From Liquidambar formosana (Eukaryota > Streptophyta > Magnoliopsida > Saxifragales > Altingiaceae), in assembly GCA_039720395.1 (NCBI GenBank), contig CM077823.1, positions 30,834,371-30,898,370 on the forward strand: 64,000 bases of DNA. The letters are read 5' to 3'. Position numbers and translations under genes: made by a program. Below are positions 46,234 through 59,145 of this stretch, in pieces. The notes beneath the pieces are model-generated. The model was given only the letters and a program-made list of their open reading frames with translations, was not told where the DNA came from and searched no databases. Position 1 is the first letter of the stretch. Each line of letters starts with the position of its first letter.

Positions 46234-49200
46234 TGATAATATCACCAGTGGCTTCTGGTAGCTCCTGGAAAAGCCTTTGGAGGGCCACTCTCGAGTACCA
46301 TTTAGACAAAGGAAATCAATGAGTGGACAGGCTGCATGGCTGACTGGGAAGGACCACGACCCTCACTTTTGTCCTTTTTGATGAATTTCCTATTGCTCTC
46401 ATTGGCTTTTTAATATTTATCCTATGCTTTACCTTGTTTCGCTTTTCTAATAGGACCATGTATTCCCTCCATCACAGATTCATTCGGTCACTAAAATATG
46501 CATAGTAAGGTATGTTACTTGATACTTTTTTTTTGGCTCATAAAGGTATGTTATTCTTATAAATTTTTTGTCCCAAAATGTTTATTGTCTTTGAAAAGTT
46601 AAATTATTATTTTTTAACTTTATTATATTATACTTAATTGTTTTAAAAATTACTTTCAACACAAAATCTAATACCAAATAAGAAAATGTATTTTTAAAAA
46701 ATGATAAGGTAATAGTAATTTTTCTTAAACTAGTTGTTTTGTCAAATTTGGCCTACCTTTGTAGGATAGAGGGGGTATTTTGTTATGTAACTAATTAATT
46801 TTAACTTACCAATTGTAAGATTTTGCTTTATTTTGTACATGTTATGATTGGAGTGTTTATAATTTTAAACACAAGAAAGGGTATATACAATAAATAAAAT
46901 AAGTTTTTGTCTTGAGGAACAAACATTTTGAAACTTTCTAAAATAAAAATTATTATCAAATAAAATCGAACAAATGGAGTATTATATTAGATGAAAAATG
47001 AGTTTTTGGTTGCTTTGTTTGAAACGAAAAAGATAGGTTTTTTAGACATTTTTATATTCTCTTATTTCTTTTAAATGGGATAGTATTTTAGGATAAGAAT
47101 ATATCACTATCTCAAAGGGTTTTATTGAGGATATAGTTATTCTACGGATAGTGTATTCTTTATTTGAAAAGAACACCAAACACATGAAAATAATATGTTT
47201 ATCTTATCCGATCTATCTGACATACCAAACATAACTTAAAAGTATATACAATTATGTCACATGTTAGTTAATTAGTCAGAGAGTAAAATTCTGGCCTTTC
47301 TAATAGGCCATATATTTTACCCAAAAAAAGAGACCCACCCATTATCATGTGCTATTAATGACCTCGCCAATTGGCCCTACTGACAGGCCGCATTGGGGTT
47401 TACCCCTAATGTGAAAATGTTGGGTTGCATTCTCCTACTATTCAAACTTATATTGCCAACTGTATGAGATGAAGGTAGATACAATTATGTCATGTGTTAG
47501 TTAATTAGTCACAGAACAAAGTTCGTTTGCATCATGCAATGTTTTGATGATGAGGGAAAAGTGGAAGGTCGTAGAAAGGAGGAGGGATTGAAGGGTTTCC
47601 TCCTTTTTTTGGTTTTTTTTTTTTTTTTTTTTTTTGGGACAAAAAAATAAGTGGTTGAAGGAGGTGGAGACAGTTATTTTCAGTGAAATAATCTAATTAC
47701 TGTTAAAAAAAAAATCTAAAAGAAAAAAATATAAATATATAAATATAAATATATATATCTATATATATATACACACACATTAGTTTTCTTTAGACTTGGC
47801 AATGGGTGGGTGTGGGTAGGTTTGGGCGGGTCTAAACAGGTTGGACCAAAATCTTAACCAAACCCAACCCAACTCAACCCAACCCATTTATGTGTCAAAC
47901 TCATTATGACACACCCAAATCCAACCCAATTATGCCAAACAAACCCAACGCACCCATTTATGACCCAATTATAGATTTATAGAAAACATCACTGTCATGC
48001 AAAATCCAAAACGGGTTGATCAAAAATCATGCCAAATCGGGTCATGACCCGAATCCATTTAAAATGGGCCTTTTTGTTTTTGTTTTTTCTTGTTGCTTTC
48101 AGTACAACAACAATTTATTTTCATATATCTCTAAAAAAAAAATTAGTCTCAAAACATAAAAAGAATAAAATTAAAATTTGTAAAATGTTTAGTGCACCGA
48201 TTTCAGGTTGACTTGGATCCATTTTACCCGGGTCATGACTTGGATCCATGTTTAAACTTCCTTCTTTTTTTTTTTTTTTTTTTTTTTTTGAGAGTCTTTC
48301 AACAACCACAACCTTTATTCAGATCTCCCACAAATACAAAATAATAAAAAAATGCACACCAAAATGAGAACCACACATTTTAACTCTCCGTTTCCCACAG
48401 TTAAAAGAAACCAACGATATATATAATTTGAAAGAAAAAAAAAAAAAAGAAAAAAAAACAAAAGCCTTCCTTCATTTATACAATAACCCTTCATAGCTTA
48501 CTCTAGTAAAATTCCCAATGGGTCTAGTTTTGATTGGTTTTTTCATTTTATAATTGGGTTTAGTTACCACCCAATGAGTCTAGTTGTCAACCCGAAGCCA
48601 CCCATTTATAATTGGGTTCATTTTGAGTGACCCAATAAGGATCCATTTAATTAAACATGTTTACCCAAACCCATTTAACTTAGATGGGTTTGGGCGGGTC
48701 CCTGGGTTTGGGTGGGATTTACCGGTTCTAGTTTTCTTCCATCTATCCTATCAAACATATACGATAAGTCCCTAGGGATAAAAAGTTCATCCATCTTAAT
48801 TACCTTTTATTTCATGCAATAATTTTTTTTCCTACCAAATGCAACATTAATCTTTTTTGTTTTACTGAAATATTTACTACAATGTATATATGCAATTCAA
48901 TACTCTTGACTTAGGAAGAAGATTTTGTAAGACCATCATTAATCTTTTATTTTTTATTTTTGATAATAAAGGCGTTAGAGATTTTGGCATTAACTGATCC
49001 ATCGTCCATCGAGCACATACAATCGCGGATCAAATGTTTTTATGAAGTTAGGAATACATGGCCTACTATTCTTGAGGTACTCATCGGCGCTGGGACCATT
49101 TATTGGGTGAAACGATAGCAATCATTTCATCCCCTTCCGTGACTCCTTGGTGGCTATCCCATTTTCTTTCCTAACCTTCTATTCCTTTGTCGACCCCATG

Positions 49201-49300
49201 TAGACCACAAATTTTTTTTTTTTTTTTTTTTTTTTTTGGGCGGGGGATGAGCAGTTAAACACGTGTGTTTCTTTCTTTATATATAAATTTTTGGATGCTT
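46234..49300. other. non-coding spacer with GGGTTTGGG-like repeats
   Basis: No gene is recognised. From about 47795 to 48735 there are dense words such as 'tgggtttgggcgggt' and 'aacccaacccaactcaaccc', typical of a common class of degraded plant DNA transposon. T or A homopolymers lie at 47606-47635, 48266-48289 and 49211-49237. Confidence 0.5.
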
Positions 49301-49573
49301 TAGTGACAGGCAAGCAAGGTGAACACTGAACAGTCCCAATGGCTTTCAATTCAGACAAATGGTTGGTAAGTGGATGCTTGCATCTGCTGTTGCTACTGCT
49401 TCTCCCAGGAAATGCTGCGTCACAGCATATTGTCAAGACTCTACCTGGCTTTTCTGGTGAGCTGCCCTTCAAACTTGAAAATGGATGAGTAGTGTTTTCA
49501 TTTTCTTAGACTCTGTTTCTGCTCTGGCTTGAGGTTGCCTCTTTCGTCTCGGTGTATTTTTCTATGTTGGTAG

Positions 49574-50184
49574 TAGGGGTGTTAGTGGTTTAGGTTAAAA
49601 TCGAGAACCAGTTTGGTTTGGTTTTTTTGGTCATTAGATTTGGTTTTGGTTCTAATTTTAGAAAATCGAATTAAATTGGTTTGATTTTGGTTTTCATGTT
49701 TAAAAAACCAAACCAAACCGAAAAACCAAAAAAACCAAAAAATATATAATATATATAATTTTATATATTATATATCAAACTTTAGTTTATAAATTTTTTA
49801 TTCTAATAAGGGCAGAATATGTAATAGATTCAAAATAGTAATACTGAACTTACTGGAGTATAAAACCTATTGAATAGTAAATACTGACTAAGTGACTAGT
49901 GATATTTGCATGTATTAGATTGGAGATTTGAACTTGAATTGACATATGTCCTTATGTTTCCATTTTGATACGATGTTTAATGTTTTTTTTAGTTGCTAAT
50001 GTAATGCGTTTATTAAAAATGTTTTTATTTGAAGTTTGGCATGTCATTTTTTTCATTTTCAATTATTTGTTGCTACTTGATAGGGTAAAACCAAAACCGA
50101 ACCGAACCATTTGGTTTGTTTATAGTATGGTTTGGTTTGAAATCTATCCTAAAACTGAATCAAACCAAACCACTAACACTCCTA
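49574..50184. mobile_element. hAT-like MITE, 611 bp
   Basis: The ends TAGGGGTGTTAGTGGTTT and AAACCACTAACACTCCTA are inverted repeats. Flanking octamers are GTTGGTAG (49566-49573) and ATTGGTAG (50185-50192), matching at 7 of 8 positions. The interior is rich in 'aaccaaacc'/'ggtttggtt'. No coding capacity. Confidence 0.8.
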
Positions 50185-50444
50185 ATTGGTAGGATATATT
50201 TATCATTTATTTTAAAATATACTAATAAAATTTGTTTGCTAATAAAAAATAATAATTGCAGCATTTTATTAAACTTCAGTTCTAGTGGGAAAAAGTGACA
50301 GACAATGATGATTCATGCCCTGGCTTTTGGGCAAATTCTACGGTACCCGAGTGAAAATTGGGGTACCATACCCGAAACAAAAGAGGCCCGTTAGATTCAC
50401 ATGGAATAGATCTCAGCCGTCCAACAATTTTACAGCAAATAGAC

Positions 50445-52872
50445 TGGCTACTTGTTTGGTAACCGGCTACCAAACGCACCAAAGTTGTCGAAGTCATGGA
50501 GGCTCCTCCTTATCGTTGATGTCGTCGGCGAAGTGGACTCCAAGCTCAGGATCTCGACGACGAAGAGGCAACACACAGCTTCATTGACATCGCTGGGGAA
50601 ATCATTCTCCACGCATCACGAAGAGGCCGCACACATCTTTAAACGATTTAATGTGAGTTCTCTCATTTTGTTTATCTTCTCATTATCTTCTCATCTTCAA
50701 ATTCGTTTCAAACGCTCACACAGTAGATCAGCTTATGGGACACATCAACGGCATATTGTGCTTAAACGTAGAAGAGGAAGAAGAAGTTCATTCAAAGATT
50801 TTGTTTCTCTTCACAAGTCTTCTTTTGTCTCGTCAAATTTATGAAGGTTTGTTGAACTCGCAGTTCTTCTCTTCTTTTATTATTTTTGTTTAAGTATTGT
50901 AAGTTGATGGGCATTTTTTCTACTTCCTCATTTTATTCGAACACCACCTGTTTGATCAATTACTTGAAAGAAAAAATTTATTGTTCCAACCACACCGAAT
51001 TTTGTAGAAAAAAGAGGCTAGCACAAATTCTAACTACACCAATACGATCCTCCAAATCACACAAACACAATAGGGAATCTCCTGTCTTTTAGAATGTACG
51101 AAATTTGAAGGCAATAACATTGGATCACTAATCTGTTGCAGTCTTCTGGGTGATATTTTTTGGGTTGATTTATTAGTTATATATGTTTTGGTTTGAGTCT
51201 GTAATATCCTGTTGAGAGTGTTTGATTGAATGTCACAATGAAGTCTATGTCAGGACGTTTAAAGCTTAAACACTACATATCTGTTGATAGACAAAACAAT
51301 TCATTGTTTTCCATAGCATTTAAAGCCTAAATTTTCTCATAAACTTGTGTATAAACATGAGATGCGATTATTGAAACAAAACAAAATTACTGAAATTTCC
51401 CCTGCTATAATTATGACCCCTTCACCGAATTCAAATTCTGGTTATTTATTTATTCATTTATTTATTTTTGCAAATACTTTCCTATTTATCAAACAAAGGG
51501 CAATGATTAATTAACCACATTCTCTTCAATCTACCAATACGTCCTCTCGTTATATATAATTTAGTATTGGGAACATTATGCAATGAGGAAAAAAAAAAAA
51601 AAAAAACCAATGCCTGACCTCCTAGCTTCTGACAGTGATTTGGATTTAGTGATCAAGACTCTAGAGGGTGAATTTTAATTTAAGTTTGTGGTGTATTGCA
51701 TCTTTTACCTGAAGACAAATGAGGAAATTTCCTAGGCAAGGTGACTTAATAGCTGTTGAAAACTACAAGAAGGATTTGTAAACCTAGTTTTGCCTACTTT
51801 TTCTTCTAATATTTTATTTTCTGGATATGAATATATGTTTGTTTATTTTCACCACGTTCCCCTGTTTTGGAATTGAAATTTTGGACTGAAATAAAAGTCA
51901 CATTTACACAAATTCAATAAATGTCACATTTGCACTTCTCACTAAATTTCCTTGCACGTCAAACTCCTGAATGATCCACGTTAAGTCTCCTTTCGTTTTT
52001 TGTTTTTCGTTGTTTTTTTTTTTTTTTTTTGCCAAATGATCGGAGAACATACGCACCCACACACGCACCTACATAGAGTTGAAACCAAGACCTCCGCAAA
52101 TCCCACACCTCTATTGGATAGGACATGCCAATAGACCCAAGGGCAACCCCTCAATGCTTATTAACTACAGAGTAATAAATAATCATCTAAGCCACTAGGA
52201 CTAGCCTAGTAGTGAGGGAGGATGAGGGTAAATGGTAGAAGTAGGATAGGTTAGGGTTTTAGCTAGCTCTTATGATTGTACCCAAAAAGAAAAAATTCAT
52301 CTAACCCCAAAATGTTATCCCGAATTAGTGTAATAAGGTTTTAAAAACCTCTTCTCCAACACGAGGTCCTTAACCAAACTTATTGCTACAAGAATATTGC
52401 ATAGGTTCCAACCTAGCCTAAAAGCTAAGTGCTCAAAATAAAAATCCTGGCAACATTGAAATGCAGCACCATAAATGGCCTCCTTACATTAATGTCGAAC
52501 ATTGAAAAATTTCGGCACTATAATATAAGATAAAGGTTTTGTTCAAAATTCTGTACTTGTAATGTATTATTATTATTATTTGCTCTTCTTTGTCAATTTT
52601 TTTATTTATGAATTTGGTTCTTTATCTAGATGCTGTGTTAGTCTTACTGGCGGTGAATGTTGCTCTTTATCAAGATTGATCATTTATAAGAAGGTATAGA
52701 TTGAATGTAGGTCATGGCAAGAGTTATGAAAACATTTAAAAAAACAACAAAGAAATATGAAGGGTTTTCCAAATTGACATTTGATCATGTGATGGTTTTT
52801 TTTTTTCTTTACTCAAATCTCATGGAGCTTGAGGTGTATCCTACTTTGTCTATCCTTGCAACAAAACAAGCT
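50445..52872. other. left interior of the 6.1-kb element
   Basis: The open frame at 50452-50844 (+, 130 codons) includes VDVVGEVDSKLRISTTKRQ and may be a captured gene fragment; I do not recognise it. From about 52020 to 52300 there is a segment with 'gccactaggactagcctagt' that resembles a SINE or LTR remnant. The rest is A/T-rich and non-coding. Confidence 0.35.
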
Positions 52873-55540
52873 TTGGTCACTCTAAATGGTAAGTTGGTCA
52901 CTTTTGGTCACTTCAAATAGTAAGAAGGTCACTCTAACTGGTAAATTGGTCACTCTAAAAGGTAAGTTGGTCACTCGAAAGGGTAAGTAGGTCACTCCAA
53001 ATGGTAAGTTGGTCACTTTTGGTCACTCCAAATGGTAAGTAAGTAACTCCAAATGGTAATTTGGTCACTCTAAATATTAAATATGTCACTCCAAATGATA
53101 AGTTGGTCACTTTTGGTCACTCTAAATGGTAAGTTGGTCTCTTTTGGTCACTCCAAATGGTAAGTAAGTCACTCCAAACGGTAATTTGGTCACTATAAAT
53201 ATTAAGTAGGTCACTCCAAATGATAAGTTGGTCACTTTTGGTCACTCTAAATGGTGATTTGGTCACTTTTGGTCATTCGAAATGGTAAGTTGGTCGCTTG
53301 AAAGGGTTAGTACGTCACTCCAAGTGGTAAATTAGTCACTTTTGGTGACTCCAAATGGTAAGTAAGTTGCTCCAAATGGTAATTTGGTCACTCTAAATGT
53401 TAAATAGGTCACTTCAAATGATAAGTGGGTCACTTTTGGTCACTCTAAATGGTAAGTTGGTCACTTTTGGTCACTCCAAATGGTAAGTTGGACACTCTAA
53501 AAGGTAAGTTGTTCGCTCGAAAGGGTAAGTTGGTCGCTCGAAAGGGTAAGTAGGTCACCCCAAATGGTAAGTTGGTTACTTTTGGTCACTCCAAATGGTA
53601 TGTAAGTCACTCGAAATGGTAATTTGGTCACTCTAAATGTTAAGTAGGTCACTCCAAATGATAAGTTGGTCACTTTTGGTCACTCTAAATGGTAAGTTGG
53701 TCACTTTTGGTCACTCCAAATAGTAAGTAGGTCACTCCAACGGGTAAGTTGGTCACTCTAAAAGGTAAGTTGGTCACTCAAAAAGGTAATTAGGTCACTC
53801 CAAATGGTAAGTTTGTCACTTTTGGTCACTCTAAATGGTAAATAAGTCACTCTAAATGGTAATTTGGTCACTCTAAATGTTAAGTGGGTCACTCCAAATG
53901 ATAAGTTGGTCACTTTTGGTCACTCTAAATGATAAGTTGGTCACTTTTGGTCACTCCAAATAGTAAGTAGGTCACTCCAACTAGTAAGTTGGTCACTCTA
54001 AAAGGTAAGTTGATCACTCGAAAGGGTAAGTAGGTCACTCCAAATGGTAAGTTAGTCACTTTTTGTCACTCCAAATGGTAATTTAGTAACTCTAAATGTT
54101 AGGTAGGTCACTCCAAATGATAAGTTGGTCACTTCTGGTCACTCTAAATAGTAAGTAGGTCACTCCAAATGGTAAGTTGGTCATTCTAAAAGGAAAGTTG
54201 GTCACTCGAAAGGGTAAGTAGGTCACTCTAAATGGTAAGTTAGTCAGTTTTGGTCACTCCAAATGGTAAGCAAGTCACTCCAAATTGTAATTTGGTCACT
54301 CTAAATGTTAAGTGGGTCACTCCAAATGATAAATTGGTCACTTTTGGTCACTCTAAATGGTAAGTTGGTCACTTTTGGTCACTCTAAATGGTAAGTTGGT
54401 CACTTTTGGTCACTCCAAATAGTAAGAAAGTCACTCCAACTGCTAAGTTGGTCACTATAAAAGGTAAGTTGGTCACTCGAAAGGGTAAGTAGGTCACTCC
54501 AAATGGTAAGTTGGTCACTTTTGGTCACTCCAAATGGTAAGTAAGTAACTCCAAATGGTAATTTGGTCACTCTAAATATTAAGTATGTCACTCAAAATGA
54601 TAAGTTGGTCACTTTTAGTCACTCTAAATGGTAAGTTGGTCTCTTTTGGTCACTCCAAATGGTAAATAGGTCACTCTAAATGGTAATTTGGTCACTTTAA
54701 ATGTTAAGTAGGTCACTCTAAATGATAAGTTAGTCACTTTTGGTCATTCTAAATGGTAAGTTGGTCACTTTTGGTCACTCCAAATGGTAATTTGGTCACT
54801 CTACATGTTAAATAGGTCACTCCAAATGATAAGTTGGTCACTTTTGGTTACTCTAAATGGTAAGTTGGTCACTTTTGGTCCCTCCAAATGGTAAGTTGGA
54901 CACTCTAAAAGGTATGTTGTTCACTCGAAAGGTTAAGTTGGTCGCTCGAAAGGTAAGTAGGTCATTCCAAATGGTAAGTTAGTCACTTTTGGTCACTCCA
55001 AATGGTAAGTTGGACTCTCTAAAAGGTAATTTGTTCACTCGAAAGGGTAAGTTGGTCGCTCAAAAGGGTAAGTAGGTCACTCCAAATGGTATGTTGGTCA
55101 CTTTTGGTCACTCCAAATGGTATGTAAGTCACTCGAAATGGTAATTTGGTCACTCTAAATGTTAAGTAGGTCACTCCAAATGATAAGTTGGTCATTTTTG
55201 GTCACTTTAAATGATAAGTTGGTCACTCCAAATAGTAAGTAGGTCACTCCAACGGGTAAGTTGGTCACCCTAAAAGGTAAGTTGGTCACTCGAAAAGGTA
55301 AGTAGGTCACTCCAAATGGTAAGTTGGTCACTTTTGGTCACTCCAAATGGTAAGTAAGTCACTCCAAATGGTAATTTGGTCACTCTAAATGTTAAGTGGT
55401 TCACTCCAAATGATAAGTTGGTCACTTTTGGTCACTCTAAATGATAAGTTGGTCACTTTTGGTCACTCCAAATAGTAAGTAGGTCACTCCAATTGGTAAG
55501 TTGGTCACTATAAAAGGTAAGTTGGTCACTCCAAATGGCA
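52873..55540 (+). repeat. minisatellite built on GGTCACT..GGTAAGT units, 2.7 kb
   Basis: The basic unit is about 20-21 bases, roughly GGTCACTCCAAATGGTAAGTT, alternating with a shorter 'ggtcacttttggtcact' form. Units are arranged in a higher order: blocks such as 'tcactctaaatgttaagtaggtc' recur every 250-300 bases. Most units contain GGTAAGT, the consensus 5' splice site. Open frames across it (for example 54400-54591 minus) only translate the repeat and are not genes. Confidence 0.95.
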
Positions 55541-56328
55541 AGGAAATGATAATTACTAAATGGTCCGTAGTTCATACAAAATAGTAAGTGATTCACACAA
55601 AGTATTTGGTAGGAAAACCATCATTAAATAGTAACCCATTTGTTTTCGGTACATTTAGATGCTCTTTGGTATGGTACCCAATATATATATTTATATATAT
55701 AAAATCCAATGAGCATCTTTGGCAGAAAGAATGAAGTAAAAACCGTAAAATATGAGCACTATGGTTCATATAATTTGTCCAATGAGCAATGGCACTAAAT
55801 GGTAAAACCATTCGAATGCTGGTAAAACCAAATGAAATTTGTGTACCATGTACCAAATGAAATGTCTAGTATATCAATGACACTACTATTCTAAAATGAA
55901 AAACTAAAAATAGATTTAAATACAGATGAACTTAATTTGTGGGTTGGCTTACGAATTTTGGTCCTATTCCCTCTGTAATGCCAATGCCATAGCTTGTCAC
56001 ATTATGAGTACAAGAATGAAAAAAAAAAAAAAGAAAAAAAAGAAAAAAAAAAGGAAGATGAAAAAAAATATTAAGAAATAGGTTTTGCAAGAGGTACGTT
56101 GGTAGAGAATATAGGAAAGGGATGAAAAATGGTTGGAGGCTCCACCTACTTTGAATGCCCTATTTGATTGATCTAGGTAGGTGGTTGGTTTAAATGCAAC
56201 ATTTATTATAATTACCATTTTAATTAAACATGTTAGCCTTTGCTGATGTTACTTTGGGGCATAAAGGTCATTATAGGCATGACACTCCCCTTATATTTTG
56301 CAACCTGAAGTTGGCTGTTGCCAACCGG
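55541..56328. other. right interior of the 6.1-kb element
   Basis: Non-coding, A/T-rich. The phrase 'aatggtaaaaccattcgaatg' and neighbours form short inverted words. An A-run of several blocks lies at 56020-56070. Confidence 0.4.
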
Positions 56329-56605
56329 TCACAATCCTATTAAAAAACCTTATTCCCTACACATGTCATTGTTTGTATGGCTTTTTCTTTTTGGGTACCA
56401 TACCGAAAAATTTGGCAGGGTACCGTAGAAGCACCCTTTTGGCTTTTGTATTCAGATATGTGAGCGTGGGAGATGTGGAGTTCTTCTACTATTTCATTGA
56501 GTCGCTGGGAAACCCTGGAGCTGACCCTCTTCTTCTTTATCTCAATGGTGGCCCTGGTTGTTCCGGTTTGAATGGGTTCTTTTTCCAAACAGGTTTGTCA
56601 CTGTG

Positions 56606-57361
56606 GTCGCGCCCCTTTAACTAGAGCGTCCAGTAGCCCTTGGATCATCGTCACGTGGTAATGAGGGGAAAGGAAGGGTGCAAATTTGAGACGTAGCATT
56701 ATTGCGTCGTTTAACTCGGAATGGCTCAAACGTTAACGCCGTAAAAGGGGAGGGGGTCTTGTTCGATTTTTTTTCCCAGATCTGTTTGATCTCTTTCTTC
56801 TTTTTAATGGGTTATGTGCTTAGATTTGTTCAAGAAAAGGAGAGGCGGTCTTGTTTCCTCGGTCACCGTCGGCAATCGCCTGAGAAGATAACGGAGTTGA
56901 GCATCGCCTGAGAAGATTATCGGAATCCTGAAGCTCATTGCGGACAACAACCGTCCATTGCAGGCTAAAATACTCGTCGCCGAGAGCTTTCTGACCACTG
57001 CAACACAATCTCGCCGGCCACACAAACTCACCAACCAATCACCACCGTCGAAACCCCCATGTAACCCATAACCGCCAGTATCGTGGCAACAAAAATGAAC
57101 CGACTGGATATGGAAGCCGCCAAGAGAGAGGTGAAGAGAAGAGAAAGGGGGAGAGAGGTAGAGTCGCATAGAGGAGATAGAGAGGCAGAGTCGTAGAGTT
57201 AACGGCGTTAACGTTTGAGCCATTTCGAGTTAAACGACGCAATAATGCTACGTCTCAAACTTGCACCCTTCCTTTCCCCTCATTATCATGTGGCGATGAT
57301 CCAAGGGCTACTGGACGCTCCAGTTAAAGGGGCGCAACTAGAGCAAATCCAAATCCCAAAT
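56606..57361. mobile_element. short MULE-like element with inverted repeats of about 130 bp
   Basis: The left arm from 'gcgcccctttaactagagcg' to 'ctcaaacgttaacgccgt' (about 56608-56744) is the reverse complement of the right arm from 'acggcgttaacgtttgagcc' to 'agttaaaggggcgc' (about 57198-57334). The outer right end continues 27 more bases to 'ccc'. The words TGTCACTGTGG (left) and TGTCATTGTGG (right) flank it and may be the target duplication. The C/G-rich middle (56840-57120) could be a captured gene piece; one frame reads LKLIADNNRPLQAKILVAES, which I cannot identify. Confidence 0.65.
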
Positions 57362-57899
57362 CCCTGTCATTGTGGTAGTGTGGGTTTTTCTCCCTTCTAT
57401 CAAATAAAATAAACCCTTGAAGCCATGTTTGTTTAGTTAAAATGAAATGTATCAAAATAGAATCTAATTTTATACTTAAAACAGTTAATCAAGAATGGGA
57501 AGAGATTTGAAATGATTGTCTAAACGTATTGTTTGACTTAATTCTCATTTAAATTATTTCATTCAAAAATACTATTTTATAGGCCCATTAGCTTTCAACA
57601 TTACGGACTACACCGGTGGCTTACCACAATTGCTGAATTATCCACACTCGTGGACCATGGTACCAAATTTAATGCTACACATTAATTCTTCAAATATTTC
57701 TTACTATTATCTGGTTTACGTCTCGAGGGATGCATCTCAACTGATGGAATATTTGTGGTGGTGATTGATTTTCTAGACCGCTAACATAATTTATTTAGAC
57801 GCATACCCTGGGGCTGGTTTCTCCTATGCAACAACCACGGAAGCTTACAACACCTCGGATACACAACTGCCGACACAGCTCTACGGCTTTATAAAAAAT

Positions 57900-59145
57900 G
57901 TGAGTTATACTATTTTATATATTTAAAAAAAAAAAAAAGTGATTTAGACTCGCACAATGAAGAAACATTCATTTTAAGTGTTTGATCAAAAGATTTTAAT
58001 GGGTTTAAGGCGGGTTCTTTGTCTTCGGAAGTTTTGAATTTTGCATCGTCTAAATATTATGTTTGATAGTTACATTCCTACGTGGTTTATCGAAGACCAG
58101 TTGTCATCCAACGCAAATTTAAATTTTTATTCAATAAAAATATCAAATTAATAAATAATTTTTTTTAAAAAAAATTTGGATCAATTTGATTTTTGGCTTG
58201 CATGCTTTACATGAGAAAGAAATCTAATCCAATAATGGGTTCCGACAAAAATGAGTCGTAAATAAAATTATTAAAACTTGTGTCAGAATTTGTATCAAAA
58301 CTTGTATTCCCAATCTTAACCTTGGGGTTTGATATATAATTTTATATGCCTATTTTGGGTGCTAACATGATAAATTGGTAATTCTTGAAAATTAACAAAT
58401 TAGTTTCAAAGCCTAAGGTACAGAAAACAATAGGCTAGCTCGAAATGAGAATTTGATTTGTAACACATTTAATTTGAAAATATGGGCAGTATGCTAGGAT
58501 CTTTGTTTCAGCGCCAACCAGTCATCAATAGAAAAATGAGTGTTGGGAATTTGATTTTAAAAGATATGGGCTTGGGATCCGTGGCCTCTGAGAGCATCTC
58601 TAGTGGTGAGCTATATTATAGTATTTAGCAAAAGTTGGGTTACTCTAATGATATGCTAAAAACCTATGATAAAAATAACAATAACTCACTTTTGTACCAA
58701 ATATAGCACAGAATTAAAATGAGTTATTGTTATATTTGGCATGTTAGCTCTCTTTCTATTTCTCAACAACCAAACATATCAACAACCATAAAAAATATAA
58801 TATTTCTCTTTTAAAATTTTTTCAGTAACAAGCAATCCGTAAATAAATATAATATTTTTAAAAATAATATTAAAAATAAGGTGATGTGGACCAACAAATA
58901 GACCACAAAGTAATTTCAACAAGTGGACCACTGTCCTGTGGTAAAGGTCTAGTCAAAATCAGGTGATGTGGACCAGAAATTGTATGGACCGCCCTACGGT
59001 TGGGTAAATTCAATTGAAAATGCCAAATGAGCTCTGGTGGAGCCACATGTCAAATTTATAAATTTTTAAAATTTTTTTTTCAAATCACATGCTGAAGAGT
59101 AGAACATGTTCGGAGAAAAAAAGCAGATATTATATTTTAGTGTCT
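57900..59145. other. non-coding region after SCPL exon 4
   Basis: No exon 5 (GDSYSG) is found. Around 58593-59045, 'gagagcatctctagtggtgagct' and 'atgagctctggtggagccac' look like the ends of a hAT-type MITE or a pair of them. A direct repeat ('ggtgatgtggacca') lies at 58881 and 58962. Confidence 0.45.

Larger units (their letters stand above)
50329..56439. mobile_element. 6.1-kb inverted-repeat element holding a minisatellite
   Basis: The left end GGGCAAATTCTACGGTACCC and the right end, read on the minus strand, GGGTGCTTCTACGGTACCC are inverted repeats that extend to 'ggtaccatacc'-like words. TGGCTTTT flanks both sides (50321-50328 and 56440-56447), and removing the element and one TGGCTTTT restores a normal intron-to-exon-2 junction ('tggcttttgtattcag|atatg'). 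An 8-9 bp duplication fits hAT or MULE. Apart from the minisatellite it holds an open stretch at 50452-50844 that I cannot assign, and no transposase. Confidence 0.65.
49339..57899 (+). pseudogene. SCPL copy 3, exons 1-4 only, with transposon-filled introns
   Basis: Exon 1 (49339-49484) encodes a signal-like N-terminus and [19 protein letters not shown]; exon 2 is 56456-56592, exon 3 57583-57659, exon 4 57777-57899. Exons 2-4 have the same lengths and phases as in the intact gene. Exon 2 holds LNGGPGCSGLNG. The first donor reads GG|ATGAGT instead of GG|GTGAGT, so normal splicing of intron 1 should fail and reading through meets a TGA at once. Exon 4 has YPGAGFSYA where the paralogue has PVGTGFSYA. 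Exons 5-14, with all triad residues, are not seen before the window end. Intron 1 carries a hAT MITE and a 6.1-kb element, intron 2 a small MULE. It diverged earlier than copies 1 and 2 did from each other. Whether more exons follow after 64000 cannot be told. Confidence 0.8.

Noticed and set aside
54400..54591. Repeat protein with LTIWSD-like units on the minus strand
   Set aside because: Pure translation of the minisatellite; no start context, and the frame breaks repeatedly.
52873..55540. CRISPR-like array
   Set aside because: Units are contiguous and near-identical without unique spacers, in a plant genome; it is a minisatellite.
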